Origin: Colwellia sp.
GTDB taxonomy: Bacteria > Pseudomonadota > Gammaproteobacteria > Enterobacterales > Alteromonadaceae
Assembly: GCF_013215345.1 (NCBI RefSeq)
Contig: NZ_JABSOV010000003.1
Span: 1-35,073, forward strand
Direction of reading: 5' to 3'
DNA length: 35,073 bases
In this document: positions 16,203 to 24,751 of the stretch, piece after piece
Numbering within the stretch: the first letter of the stretch is position 1
How the letters are laid out: the number at the start of each line of letters is the position of its first letter
Translations under genes and position numbers: made by a program
Notes under the pieces: generated by a model
The model's input: only the letters and a program-made list of their open reading frames with translations
The model's database searches: none
Told to the model about the DNA's origin: nothing

Positions 16203-16754
16203 ATGTATTCATTTTCTTTTGCTATTAAAGCAGTCATAGTCACTGTGCTCTTTTTATTGCTACTTAGCGCTTGTACCGAGCAAGCAGTTTTAGTTGCTGA
16301 GCAAACAAATAGCCAAATTTCGATTGAGAAACAGCACAGCAAGACCATAAAAGCACTACCAGTGCTAGAGGTTTATAAAAGCCCAACCTGTAGTTGTTGT
16401 GAAAAATGGCTTGAGCACATTGACCAACATGGTTTTAGCTCAAAAGCCTTTAATCAAACTGATTTATCGGCTTTTAAAAGCAACAAGGGTATCGCGCCAC
16501 AATATCGTTCATGTCATACCGCCGTTTCAAAAGACGGCTATGTTTTTGAAGGTCATGTGCCTGCTAAATTCATTCATCAGTTTTTAGCTAAACCACCAAA
16601 AAATGCCATTGGCTTATCGGTACCTGCCATGCCTATTGGCACCCCGGGAATGGAAGTTGGTAATAAATTTATGCCATACCAAGTCATTTTACTTAAAGCT
16701 GACGGTAGTTATGATATTTACGCCGAGCTTAATAATTATCAGGAGCAATTCTAA
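16203..16754 (+). CDS. CopG-like DUF411 metal-binding lipoprotein
   Basis: DUF411 family protein of 183 aa, a thioredoxin-like copper-binding fold often found in copper and silver resistance clusters, with CopG of Vibrio and Pseudomonas as the described type. The N-terminus is a lipoprotein signal: a hydrophobic stretch ending LLLLSAC, with the lipidated Cys at about residue 23. The metal site reads VYKSPTCSCCEKWLEHI, the family CxCC-type motif, with a further Cys-His in YRSCHTAVSKDGYVFEGHVP. The ending GLSVPAMPIGTPGMEVG is a family hallmark. A strong AGGAGGGAG ribosome-binding site precedes ATG 16203. Its stop overlaps the next start (TAATG), so it is coupled to cusC. Likely a periplasmic Cu(I)/Ag(I) or redox helper to the efflux pump. 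Confidence 0.9.
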   Translation: MYSFSFAIKAVIVTVLFLLLLSACTEQAVLVAEQTNSQISIEKQHSKTIKALPVLEVYKSPTCSCCEKWLEHIDQHGFSSKAFNQTDLSAFKSNKGIAPQYRSCHTAVSKDGYVFEGHVPAKFIHQFLAKPPKNAIGLSVPAMPIGTPGMEVGNKFMPYQVILLKADGSYDIYAELNNYQEQF

Positions 16755-18151
16755 TGCTTACAGATAAACTAATTCAGACGAAGAGAAGCTCAGTTGCCAG
16801 TGCCATAGCATTAGCTTGCCTTTTTGTATTTAGTCAAACCAGTCAAGCGGCAAACAATGAACGAATTTGGTCGTTTAATAGCGCGGTAAAAGCAGCACAA
16901 AAAAATGACCCTTGGCTAGCGGGAAATAAACATCAGCAACAAGCCGTTGAAGCATTGAGTCATGCCGCAGCCACCATGCCTGATCCAAAAATGTCCGTTG
17001 GCCTGGCCAATTTACCTACCGATGGCTTCGACTTCTCTCAAGAAGGCATGACCCAGCTTAAGGTTGGCATTACCCAGATGTTTCCACGTGGCGATACCCT
17101 AGCCATTAAAAATCAACAATTGCGCATTGAAAGTGAAGCCTATCCTTTTCAACGTGCCGATAGAGAAGCTAAAGTCGCGGTAACCGTTGGTAGTTTGTGG
17201 CTTGATGCTTATAGAGTTCAACAAAGCATTGCCCTTATTGAGCAAAATAGATCTTTGTTTGAACAATTAGCTGATGTTGCCCAAGCCAGTTATTCTTCCG
17301 CCTTAGGAAAAACACGCCAACAAGATATTGTGCGTGCGCAACTTGAGTTAACACGGCTTGACGACAGACTAGATATATTAGCGCAACAGCAAAATGCCTA
17401 TTTGGGCATGATGGCGCAATGGTTATCAACCGCCTTTGTTGAAAGTAGCCAACAAGATGCAATCAGTCAATTACACAACATACAACTAGCCCAGCAGTTA
17501 CCACAACTTGATTTACTCAATAATGAGCTGGTTTATAGCAAGACCTGGTTCTCTGTTGATGTATTGGCTAAACATTTTTCCAGCCACCCAGCCGTATTTG
17601 CCCTTGATAAAAAAATATCGGCTAGCAAAACAGGTATTAATTTAGCCGAACAGCAATATAAGCCAGAGTGGGGAGTTAATGCCAGTTATGGTTATCGTGA
17701 TGATGATCCTATGGGCAATAGCCGCTCAGACTTCTTTTCTGTCGGTGTTACCTTCGATCTACCGCTGTTTACTGAAAACCGTCAAGATATGACAGTAAAA
17801 TCTGCCATTTCAAAAACGGAAGCGGTTAAAACCGAAAAAATACTGTTATTACGTCAACTACTGGGTGCATTCTCCAGTGGTAAAGGACGTTTGTTGCGCT
17901 TAGAAGAGCGAAAAAATCTCTACAAAACGCGACTATTACCACAAGTTCATGATCAAGCTGAAGCCTCATTAACAGCTTATACCAATGATGATGGTGACTT
18001 TGCGGAGGTAGTACGTTCTCGCATTGCCGTGCTGAATGCGCAAATTGACGAGTTAGTCATTCAGGTCGCCGAGCAAAAAATCATCTTAGAATTAAATTAT
18101 TTATTTGTTGGCTCGTTAAGTACCGCAAATATCATAGCTGGAGAAAAATAA
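16754..18151 (+). CDS. cusC: CusC-like outer-membrane factor (TolC family) of metal efflux pump
   Basis: TolC-family outer-membrane channel, 465 aa, the exit duct for the CusBA pump. The signal peptide is VASAIALACLFVFSQTSQAA. Long amphipathic helical repeats follow: FNSAVKAAQKNDPWLAGNKH then AATMPDPKMSVGLANLPTDG. The latter is a segment typical of the metal (CusC/CzcC) branch. The beta-barrel region contains GVNASYGYRDDDPMGNSRSD, and the second repeat reads EASLTAYTNDDGDFAEVVRS. No lipobox Cys follows the signal, unlike E. coli CusC, so it is probably not lipidated. The TAATG overlaps at both ends make it coupled in translation to its neighbours. Confidence 0.9.
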   Translation: MLTDKLIQTKRSSVASAIALACLFVFSQTSQAANNERIWSFNSAVKAAQKNDPWLAGNKHQQQAVEALSHAAATMPDPKMSVGLANLPTDGFDFSQEGMTQLKVGITQMFPRGDTLAIKNQQLRIESEAYPFQRADREAKVAVTVGSLWLDAYRVQQSIALIEQNRSLFEQLADVAQASYSSALGKTRQQDIVRAQLELTRLDDRLDILAQQQNAYLGMMAQWLSTAFVESSQQDAISQLHNIQLAQQLPQLDLLNNELVYSKTWFSVDVLAKHFSSHPAVFALDKKISASKTGINLAEQQYKPEWGVNASYGYRDDDPMGNSRSDFFSVGVTFDLPLFTENRQDMTVKSAISKTEAVKTEKILLLRQLLGAFSSGKGRLLRLEERKNLYKTRLLPQVHDQAEASLTAYTNDDGDFAEVVRSRIAVLNAQIDELVIQVAEQKIILELNYLFVGSLSTANIIAGEK

Positions 18152-19869
18152 TGACAGCAACTAAACCCTCAACACTTAAAGCCGGCCTATTTGGCTTAAT
18201 TATTGGTTCAGTATTTACCTTTGTCGCTTACTCAATATTAATGCCGACAAGTGACTTAGCTAATACAGAAAATAACGCCAGCAGTGAGTCGAAACCACTC
18301 TATTGGGTTGCCCCTATGGATGCTAATTACCGACGTGATACGCCAGGCAAGTCGCCAATGGGCATGGATTTAATTCCCTACTATGCTGATGATGGCTCAG
18401 GGCCAAATGAAGGTGTCGGCACTATTCGTATTTCAGCGAATGTCATTAATAACCTAGGTGTACGTACCGTTAATGCCGAAGTTAAAACCTTACATACACA
18501 AATAGATACCGTAGGTTATGTCACCTTTAATGAAGATACCTTAGTACATATTCACCCGAGAGTAGAAGGCTGGGTGGAAAAGCTTTATGTTAAAGCCATT
18601 GGTGATGTAGTAAAAAAAGACCAACCGCTATACGATATTTATTCTCCTGAGCTAGTTAATGCCCAAGAAGAGTTTTTACTTGCCCTAGACAGAAAAAACC
18701 GCCGTTTAATTACTGCTGCCGAAAATCGCTTAGTGGCACTGCAATTACCCATATCAGCTATTAAGAGCCTTAAAAAAATGCGCAAGGTTCAACAAAATAT
18801 CACTTTTTATTCGCCACAAAATGGCGTTATTGAAAACCTAGAAATACGTGAAGGATTTTTTGTTAAACCCGGTTCAACCTTAATGTCAATTGGTGACTTG
18901 TCACAAGTTTGGGTGGTCGCTGAAGTATTTGAACGCCAAGCCAACCAAGTAGTGCAAGGTACAGCAGTAACCATGAGCTTAGATTATCTACCTGGAAAAA
19001 CCTGGCAAGGCAAGATAGATTATGTATATCCCATCTTAGATGCAAAAACCCGTACGGTAAAAGTCAGGTTACGTTTTGATAATGAAAATGGCGAATTCAA
19101 GCCCAACATGTTTGCCCAAATTACTATTCATACTAACAGCGATGAAAAAGCGCTGTTAATTCCGAAGGAGGCGCTAATTCGCACCGGCAACCAAGACCGT
19201 GTGGTATTAGCATTAGGTGAAGGCAACTTTAAATCTATCGCTGTGAGCGTCGGTCGTTTTGATAGTGATAGTGTGGAAATATTATCTGGTCTGAGCGCAG
19301 GTGAAAAAGTAGTTAGCTCAGCGCAATTTTTACTCGACTCTGAATCGAGTAAAACCTCTGATTTCAAACGTATGAGCCCTGAAACTGTACCTAGCACTGT
19401 GTGGGTCGACGCCAGTATCATTAGCCTAATGGCAGATCACAAGGTGCTGACTTTAACTCATGACCCTATCCCCGCATGGGACTGGCCAGAAATGACCATG
19501 GACTTCACTGCATTAGACTCAGTCGACTTTTCTCAATTAAAAGTAGCTATGACTATCCGTGTTGAAATTGAAAGAGCCAGCGATAGCGATTACCGCATAA
19601 TCAAAATTGAACAAAATGGTGAAAAACCGCTTAGTAGTGCCACGGTAAATGGCACGGTAAGATCAGTGATGCCAGCGCACCGCATGGTTACTATCGACCG
19701 TGAAGCCATAGAAAAATGGGATCGAGCCGCTGACACGGTAGATTTCATCGTGAGTGAATCAGTTGACATGTCACTCTTTACTATCAATGCGTATTTAATG
19801 TTTACCTTCGAAATTCAAAACGGTGAGTTTATTATTGTTAGCGCTATGCCAATGAAGGGAGAGATGTAA
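18151..19869 (+). CDS. cusB: CusB-like RND adaptor fused to two CusF-like domains
   Basis: Periplasmic membrane-fusion adaptor of 572 aa linking the CusA pump to the CusC channel. One N-terminal anchor helix is at about 11-32. Residues 50-80 hold the heavy-metal-binding segment YWVAPMDANYRRDTPGKSPM, as in E. coli CusB. The lipoyl, hairpin and beta-barrel part covers about 95-330. Residues 416-488 form a CusF-like domain with H437, W445, M448 and M450, the same spacing as the Cu(I)/Ag(I) ligands H36, W44, M47 and M49 of E. coli CusF. Residues 498-568 repeat the fold 80 residues later but have R517, R525, D528 and V530 at those places, so it cannot bind metal that way. Ordinary CusB ends near residue 407. 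Coupled by TAATG at both ends. Confidence 0.93.
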   Translation: MTATKPSTLKAGLFGLIIGSVFTFVAYSILMPTSDLANTENNASSESKPLYWVAPMDANYRRDTPGKSPMGMDLIPYYADDGSGPNEGVGTIRISANVINNLGVRTVNAEVKTLHTQIDTVGYVTFNEDTLVHIHPRVEGWVEKLYVKAIGDVVKKDQPLYDIYSPELVNAQEEFLLALDRKNRRLITAAENRLVALQLPISAIKSLKKMRKVQQNITFYSPQNGVIENLEIREGFFVKPGSTLMSIGDLSQVWVVAEVFERQANQVVQGTAVTMSLDYLPGKTWQGKIDYVYPILDAKTRTVKVRLRFDNENGEFKPNMFAQITIHTNSDEKALLIPKEALIRTGNQDRVVLALGEGNFKSIAVSVGRFDSDSVEILSGLSAGEKVVSSAQFLLDSESSKTSDFKRMSPETVPSTVWVDASIISLMADHKVLTLTHDPIPAWDWPEMTMDFTALDSVDFSQLKVAMTIRVEIERASDSDYRIIKIEQNGEKPLSSATVNGTVRSVMPAHRMVTIDREAIEKWDRAADTVDFIVSESVDMSLFTINAYLMFTFEIQNGEFIIVSAMPMKGEM

Positions 19870-22800
19870 TGATTGCTGCCATTATTCGCTGGTCGGTAGG
19901 CAACCGTTTCTTTATCATATTGGCCACCATGATACTCGTCGGGGTCGGTTTATATTCAGTAAAAAACACCCCTATTGATGCCCTGCCAGATTTATCTGAT
20001 GTGCAGGTTATTATTAAAACTAGCTACCCAGGGCAAGCGCCGCAAGTGGTTGAAGATCAAGTAACTTACCCATTAACCACCGCCATGTTATCTGTGCCTG
20101 GCGCGGTAACCGTACGTGGCTACTCATTTTTTGGTGACTCTTACGTTTATGTTATTTTCGACGAAGATACCGATCTTTATTGGGCGCGCTCGCGAGTTTT
20201 AGAGTATTTAAGTCAAGTTGCCCCCGATTTACCTAGCGAAGCTAGACCACAACTAGGTCCTGATGCCACTGGTGTTGGCTGGGTATATCTATATGCACTG
20301 GTTGATAAAACCGGTCAACATGATCTGAGCCAACTGCGTAGTATACAAGATTGGTTTTTAAAATTTGAACTACAAACTGTCAAAGGGGTTTCCGAAGTAT
20401 CCGCACTCGGCGGCATGATCAAACAATACCAAGTACAAATTAATCCCGATAAATTACGTGCTTTTGGTATTCCTTTATCGCTAATCCAAACGGCAATAAA
20501 ACAAGGTAACCAAGAAATTGGCGCCTCTGTGGTGGAGATGGCTGAAGCCGAATATATGGTGCGCGCCACCGGTTATATCAAGAGTGTTGAGGATCTTGAA
20601 AATATTCCCCTTGGCGTCAATGAAAATGGTACACCGTTATTATTAAAAGATGTCGCAGAAATTGGCACAGGGCCACAAATGCGCCGCGGTATTGCCGAGC
20701 TTAATGGTGAAGGTGAAGTTGTTGGCGGTATTGTCGTTATGCGCTTTGGTGAAAATGCCCAGGAAGTTATTAAAGGTGTAAAAGCAAAGCTTGAGCAGTT
20801 GAAAAAAGGTCTACCCGATGGCGTAGAAATTATCACTGTTTATGACAGATCAACCTTGATTGAGCGCGCGGTCAAAAACCTAGCGATGAAGCTGTTAGAA
20901 GAGTTTGCTGTCGTTGCCTTAGTCTGTGTTATTTTCCTCTTTCATTTACGTTCATCGTTAGTGGTGATCATTAGTATTCCTGTTGGAATTTTAACGGCCT
21001 TTATCGTTATGCATGCCCAAGGCTTAAACGCCAACATCATGTCGCTTGGTGGTATTGCCATTGCCATTGGCGCTATGGTTGATGGCGCTATTGTCATGAT
21101 AGAAAATATGCATAAACATATGGAGAAAACGCCACTAACCGATGAAAATCGTTGGCGAATTGTCACCGAGGCCGCGTGTGAGGTAGGTCCAGCACTGTTT
21201 TTTAGTTTGTTAATTATCACGGTCAGTTTTGTGCCTGTATTTACCCTTGAGGCGCAAGAAGGTCGAATGTTTTCGCCTCTGGCTTACACCAAAACTTATG
21301 CCATGGCGGCCTCAGCAGCTTTAGCCATTACTTTAGTACCGGTATTAATGGGCTACTTTATTCGCGGAAAAGTGCTCGCGGAGCATAAAAACCCGGTAAA
21401 TGAATTCTTAACTTCACTATACATGCCGACGCTAAAAGCAGTATTACATAATCCTAAAACCACCTTGTCAGCTGCCCTTGTCGTGCTGCTCATAGGTTTA
21501 TATCCGTTAGATAAAATAGGCAGTGAGTTTATACCGCCCCTTGATGAAGGTGACTTAATGTATATGCCCACCACCTATCCGGGTATTTCTATTGGCCAAG
21601 CAAGGCAGCTGTTACAGCAAACCGACAAGCTGATTAAAACCGTACCTGAAGTGAAAACTGTTTTTGGTAAAGTGGGTCGCGCTGAAACGGCAACCGATCC
21701 TGCGCCCTTAACCATGATAGAAACCTTTATCCAGTTAAAGCCAAAAAGTGAGTGGCGTGAAGGGGTTACCATCGAAAGTTTGAAAAAAGAATTGGATGCC
21801 TTAGTGAAACTCCCTGGGGTAACCAACGCTTGGGTTATGCCGATAAAAACGCGCATAGACATGTTAGCAACAGGTATCAAAACTCCGGTAGGTATCAAGA
21901 TAGCAGGGCCGAAACTCGATGTTATTCAAGAAATAGGACAGCAGCTAGAAGTTATTTTAGCTGACGTGCCTGGTACGGCTTCAGTCTATTCTGAACGTGT
22001 CGCTGGTGGTCGCTATATCAAGGTTGATATTCAACGCGCTAAGGCAGCCCGTTATGGCTTGAATATTAGTGATATTCAGCAAGTGGTCGCTACTGCCATT
22101 GGTGGCATGAATGTTACCAAAACTGTTGAAGGTTTAGAGCGTTATCCGGTCAGTTTACGATACCCGCAAGACTACCGAAATTCGCCTGAGCAGTTGTCAC
22201 TATTACCAATAGTTACCCCTAATGGTCAGCGAATTTCCCTAGGCGATGTTGCACATATCTTTATTGAAGATGGTCCGCCGGGTATCAAATCAGAAAATGC
22301 CCGCTTAAATGGCTGGGCTTTTATCGATATCGAAGGCGTCGATGTTGGTACCTATGTGGAAAACGCTCAGCTAGTGGTTGATGAACAGCTCAAACTGCCA
22401 GCAGGCTACTCAATTGCTTGGGCAGGTCAGTATGAATACATGCAACGGGCAAAAGCTAAATTAACCTACGTGGTGCCGTTAACGTTAGCCATTATCATAG
22501 TATTGCTGTATTTAAACTTCCGCAATGTTATCGAAGTAGCGATGATTTTAGGCACACTACCACTGGCTATGGTCGGTAGTATTTGGCTAATGTACTTACA
22601 AGGCTTCAATTTCTCGGTTGCAGTAGGTGTTGGTTTTATTGCCCTAGCTGGCGTGGCCGTAGAAATTGGCGTTATCATGCTGGTGTATTTAAACCAAGCC
22701 TACCACGCCTTACTGGCTGACAATGCTGCCCAAGGAAAAGCCACAACCAAGGCGGAAATATTACAAGCAGTACTGCATGGTGCAGGTTTAAGAATTAGAC

Positions 22801-23003
22801 CTATTATGATGACCGGTGGCACAGTCATTATTGGTTTATTACCAATATTATATGGCACAGGTACAGGTTCAGAAGTAATGAGTCGTATTGCCGCGCCTAT
22901 GGTTGGCGGCATGGCCAGTGCTATGTTATTAACCTTGTTAGTATTGCCTGTACTTTATTATTTATGGCGTGCCTCAAGTCTAAAAGACATTAATGCTAAC
23001 TAA
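19869..23003 (+). CDS. cusA: CusA-like Cu(I)/Ag(I) RND efflux transporter
   Basis: Inner-membrane RND pump of 1044 aa (E. coli CusA 1047) that exports monovalent copper or silver using the proton gradient. The N-terminus AAIIRWSVGNRFFIILATMI and following PDALPDLSDVQVII-like block are family hallmarks. The three methionines of the CusA relay and site are all present: M566 in LMYMPTTYPG, M616 in APLTMIETF and M665 in RIDMLATGIKTPVG. Their 50- and 49-residue spacing equals that of M573, M623 and M672 in E. coli. The transmembrane domain has the GGIAIAIGAMVDGAIVMIEN block with the proton-relay Asp. These Met residues favour Cu/Ag over Zn/Co/Cd specificity. Last gene of the run, followed by a terminator. 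Confidence 0.96.
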   Translation: MIAAIIRWSVGNRFFIILATMILVGVGLYSVKNTPIDALPDLSDVQVIIKTSYPGQAPQVVEDQVTYPLTTAMLSVPGAVTVRGYSFFGDSYVYVIFDEDTDLYWARSRVLEYLSQVAPDLPSEARPQLGPDATGVGWVYLYALVDKTGQHDLSQLRSIQDWFLKFELQTVKGVSEVSALGGMIKQYQVQINPDKLRAFGIPLSLIQTAIKQGNQEIGASVVEMAEAEYMVRATGYIKSVEDLENIPLGVNENGTPLLLKDVAEIGTGPQMRRGIAELNGEGEVVGGIVVMRFGENAQEVIKGVKAKLEQLKKGLPDGVEIITVYDRSTLIERAVKNLAMKLLEEFAVVALVCVIFLFHLRSSLVVIISIPVGILTAFIVMHAQGLNANIMSLGGIAIAIGAMVDGAIVMIENMHKHMEKTPLTDENRWRIVTEAACEVGPALFFSLLIITVSFVPVFTLEAQEGRMFSPLAYTKTYAMAASAALAITLVPVLMGYFIRGKVLAEHKNPVNEFLTSLYMPTLKAVLHNPKTTLSAALVVLLIGLYPLDKIGSEFIPPLDEGDLMYMPTTYPGISIGQARQLLQQTDKLIKTVPEVKTVFGKVGRAETATDPAPLTMIETFIQLKPKSEWREGVTIESLKKELDALVKLPGVTNAWVMPIKTRIDMLATGIKTPVGIKIAGPKLDVIQEIGQQLEVILADVPGTASVYSERVAGGRYIKVDIQRAKAARYGLNISDIQQVVATAIGGMNVTKTVEGLERYPVSLRYPQDYRNSPEQLSLLPIVTPNGQRISLGDVAHIFIEDGPPGIKSENARLNGWAFIDIEGVDVGTYVENAQLVVDEQLKLPAGYSIAWAGQYEYMQRAKAKLTYVVPLTLAIIIVLLYLNFRNVIEVAMILGTLPLAMVGSIWLMYLQGFNFSVAVGVGFIALAGVAVEIGVIMLVYLNQAYHALLADNAAQGKATTKAEILQAVLHGAGLRIRPIMMTGGTVIIGLLPILYGTGTGSEVMSRIAAPMVGGMASAMLLTLLVLPVLYYLWRASSLKDINAN

Positions 23004-23020
23004 ATAAGGCAGAGTTAATT

Positions 23021-23065
23021 AGCAGTAAGTGGCTCCAATGACCACTTACTGCTGTCACTTGTCTT
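23021..23065 (+). terminator. Terminator after cusA
   Basis: AGCAGTAAGTGG (23021-23032) pairs perfectly with CCACTTACTGCT (23042-23053), with a 9-base loop. The tail is moderately T-rich (GTCACTTGTCTTT). It lies 18 bases after the cusA stop and closes the metal operon. Confidence 0.75.
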
Positions 23066-23136
23066 TATCAGCAACCTTGGTAGTTAGTGCTAGCGCTTAC
23101 TATTATCACTAGCTCTTTAGCTATAGAATATAGCCC

Positions 23137-23982
23137 ATGATAAAAATCCCTATCAAGCTATTGCAGCTTAGCCTCATATTTTTCTTACTATGGTCAAGTA
23201 TTGCGATTAAGCCAGCCCAAGCAAAAACCTTAACGGTTGTCTCTGATGAGTGGTGCCCTTACATTTGCGATGATCGTGTTTTACCTGGATTCTTGGTTGA
23301 AATAGTCAAAGAGATAGCTAGAGACAATGCTCTAGAGGTAAAGTTTACCTTAATGCCGTTAGCACGAGCATTAAACCTAGCTCAAAAAGGCCAAGTCGAT
23401 ATATTACTTGCCTTAACCTCGCAACATATTGCTGATCTTCAATTGCAGCAAAGCCAGTTAAGCTTTGGCTGCTTATATAATGATTTTTATGTAAGAGCTG
23501 GTAACCCTTGGCGCTTTCAGAGTATCGCTCACTTATCCGCGACCTTAAAAGACAATGCTATTTTAGGTACCATTAATGGTTATCATTATGGTGAACAGCT
23601 AAATCAGTTACTTAGAAGCAATACTGCACATGTATTTCCAGCCAGTGGTAACTCGCCCCTAGCAAAGCAATTAAAAATGCTGCAAATGGGCCGATTAGAT
23701 ATTTTGTTAGACTCTCGATTTACTGTGCAATACCAACTGTCAACACTGACCAAATCATCGATTATTTATGCGGGTAGTCAAGGGGACTTGACCCCATTAT
23801 TTTTAGGCTTTTCATCTTTACTCAGCAAGGAGCAAGTTCAGCTATTTGATAACGGCTTAATGACACTTAGACGAAGTGGTAAGCTAGACACTATATTAGC
23901 AAAATATGCTCTGACCGACTGGCAACAGCAAGCACCAACTAGCAGCCGTAATATTTCACTCAATAGAAAACCGACTATCTAG
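23137..23982 (+). CDS. Periplasmic solute-binding-protein family 3-like protein
   Basis: 281 aa. The signal peptide LLQLSLIFFLLWSSIAIKPAQA is followed by a type II periplasmic binding fold of the family-3 (amino-acid type) class: KTLTVVSDEWCPYICDDRVL, the typical first strand, then PGFLVEIVKEIARDNALEVK and the loop LALNLAQKGQVDILLALTSQ (as seen in ARALNLAQKGQVD). The late DNGLMTLRRSGKLDTILAKY is the C-terminal family signature. No ABC permease or ATPase gene is adjacent, so it is likely an orphan sensor-type protein, such as those feeding chemotaxis or signalling, and not a transporter component. The paired cysteines of WCPYIC may form a disulfide. The next gene begins 28 bases later and is probably co-transcribed. 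Confidence 0.82.
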   Translation: MIKIPIKLLQLSLIFFLLWSSIAIKPAQAKTLTVVSDEWCPYICDDRVLPGFLVEIVKEIARDNALEVKFTLMPLARALNLAQKGQVDILLALTSQHIADLQLQQSQLSFGCLYNDFYVRAGNPWRFQSIAHLSATLKDNAILGTINGYHYGEQLNQLLRSNTAHVFPASGNSPLAKQLKMLQMGRLDILLDSRFTVQYQLSTLTKSSIIYAGSQGDLTPLFLGFSSLLSKEQVQLFDNGLMTLRRSGKLDTILAKYALTDWQQQAPTSSRNISLNRKPTI

Positions 23983-24010
23983 GCCCGCACATTACTTTTA
24001 AAGGATTAAA

Positions 24011-24592
24011 ATGCATTTCATCAAATCAACACTGCTTGCTAGCGTCGCTAGTTTACTACTATTAATGACAACGTTCGTCCAAGCAGATGTCACTTATCCG
24101 CCCTTGAATAAACATCAATGGACTTATGATACTGACCCTTATGGTAGTGAAGCTATTATTAATGAAAAACTTATTAGGCACGGCGGTATTTGGATAAAAT
24201 TCAAACGTGTTCCGCGAGTGGATGAAAAACGTAATTCATGGGTTGAATTGATTCATAAGTTACCTACAACTTCTTTAGCAGGTCATCAGAAAATACGTTT
24301 AACCTACCAGTGTGATATTCCACTTATCATTAAGTTATCACAGCAAGAATACGGTAAAAATGGCGACCAAAGTTATGCCCATTACCAAATAAAGTTACCC
24401 GCGTCTAAGCAGTGGCTTACCAAGGAAGTTGCTTTAAAAGATTTCTACCGTCCTGATTGGACACCAGCTAGCTCGAAAGATTATGGTTTATTACCTGAGC
24501 ATATTAATGCCATTTATTTAACACCAAGTATGACAGATAAAGATGGCGGTGAAGCGATACTACAAGTTCGCGCCATTGAACTATTACCTTAG
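24011..24592 (+). CDS. Exported beta-rich protein, carbohydrate-binding-module-like, unnamed
   Basis: 193 aa with signal peptide SVASLLLLMTTFVQA before DVTYPPLNKHQW. I do not recognise a named family. The pattern SWVELIHKLPTTSLAGHQKI, then IRLTYQCDIPLIIKLSQQEY, HYQIKLPASKQWLTKEVALK and EHINAIYLTPSMTDKDG, ends in AILQVRAIELLP. That resembles a galactose-binding-like jelly roll, in which a last strand closes on the first. Such folds bind sugars or act as spacers. It sits 28 bases after the solute-binding-like gene, with AAAGGATT as ribosome-binding site, so the two may form a two-gene secreted unit. A convergent terminator follows. Any ligand is unknown. Confidence 0.7.
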   Translation: MHFIKSTLLASVASLLLLMTTFVQADVTYPPLNKHQWTYDTDPYGSEAIINEKLIRHGGIWIKFKRVPRVDEKRNSWVELIHKLPTTSLAGHQKIRLTYQCDIPLIIKLSQQEYGKNGDQSYAHYQIKLPASKQWLTKEVALKDFYRPDWTPASSKDYGLLPEHINAIYLTPSMTDKDGGEAILQVRAIELLP

Positions 24593-24694
24593 GTAATGAC
24601 ATTACCACTGAGAATAATGGACTTAGAGGGTACTCAATTTACCCATATCAATGCTCCGCAAGCAAAGTGATTGGCAATTATTAATTTACAAAGA

Positions 24695-24735
24695 AGTCCT
24701 CATTTACCTTAGTTAACCTAAGATAAATGAGGACT
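24695..24735. terminator. Bidirectional terminator, convergent genes
   Basis: AGTCCTCATTTA plus CTTAG (24695-24712) pairs with CTAAG plus TAAATGAGGACT (24718-24735), with one C/A mismatch and a 5-base loop. It lies between the stops at 24592 and 24752. On the minus strand it is followed by CTTCTTTGT. Confidence 0.8.
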
Positions 24736-24751
24736 AATAACACTTTAAAAC

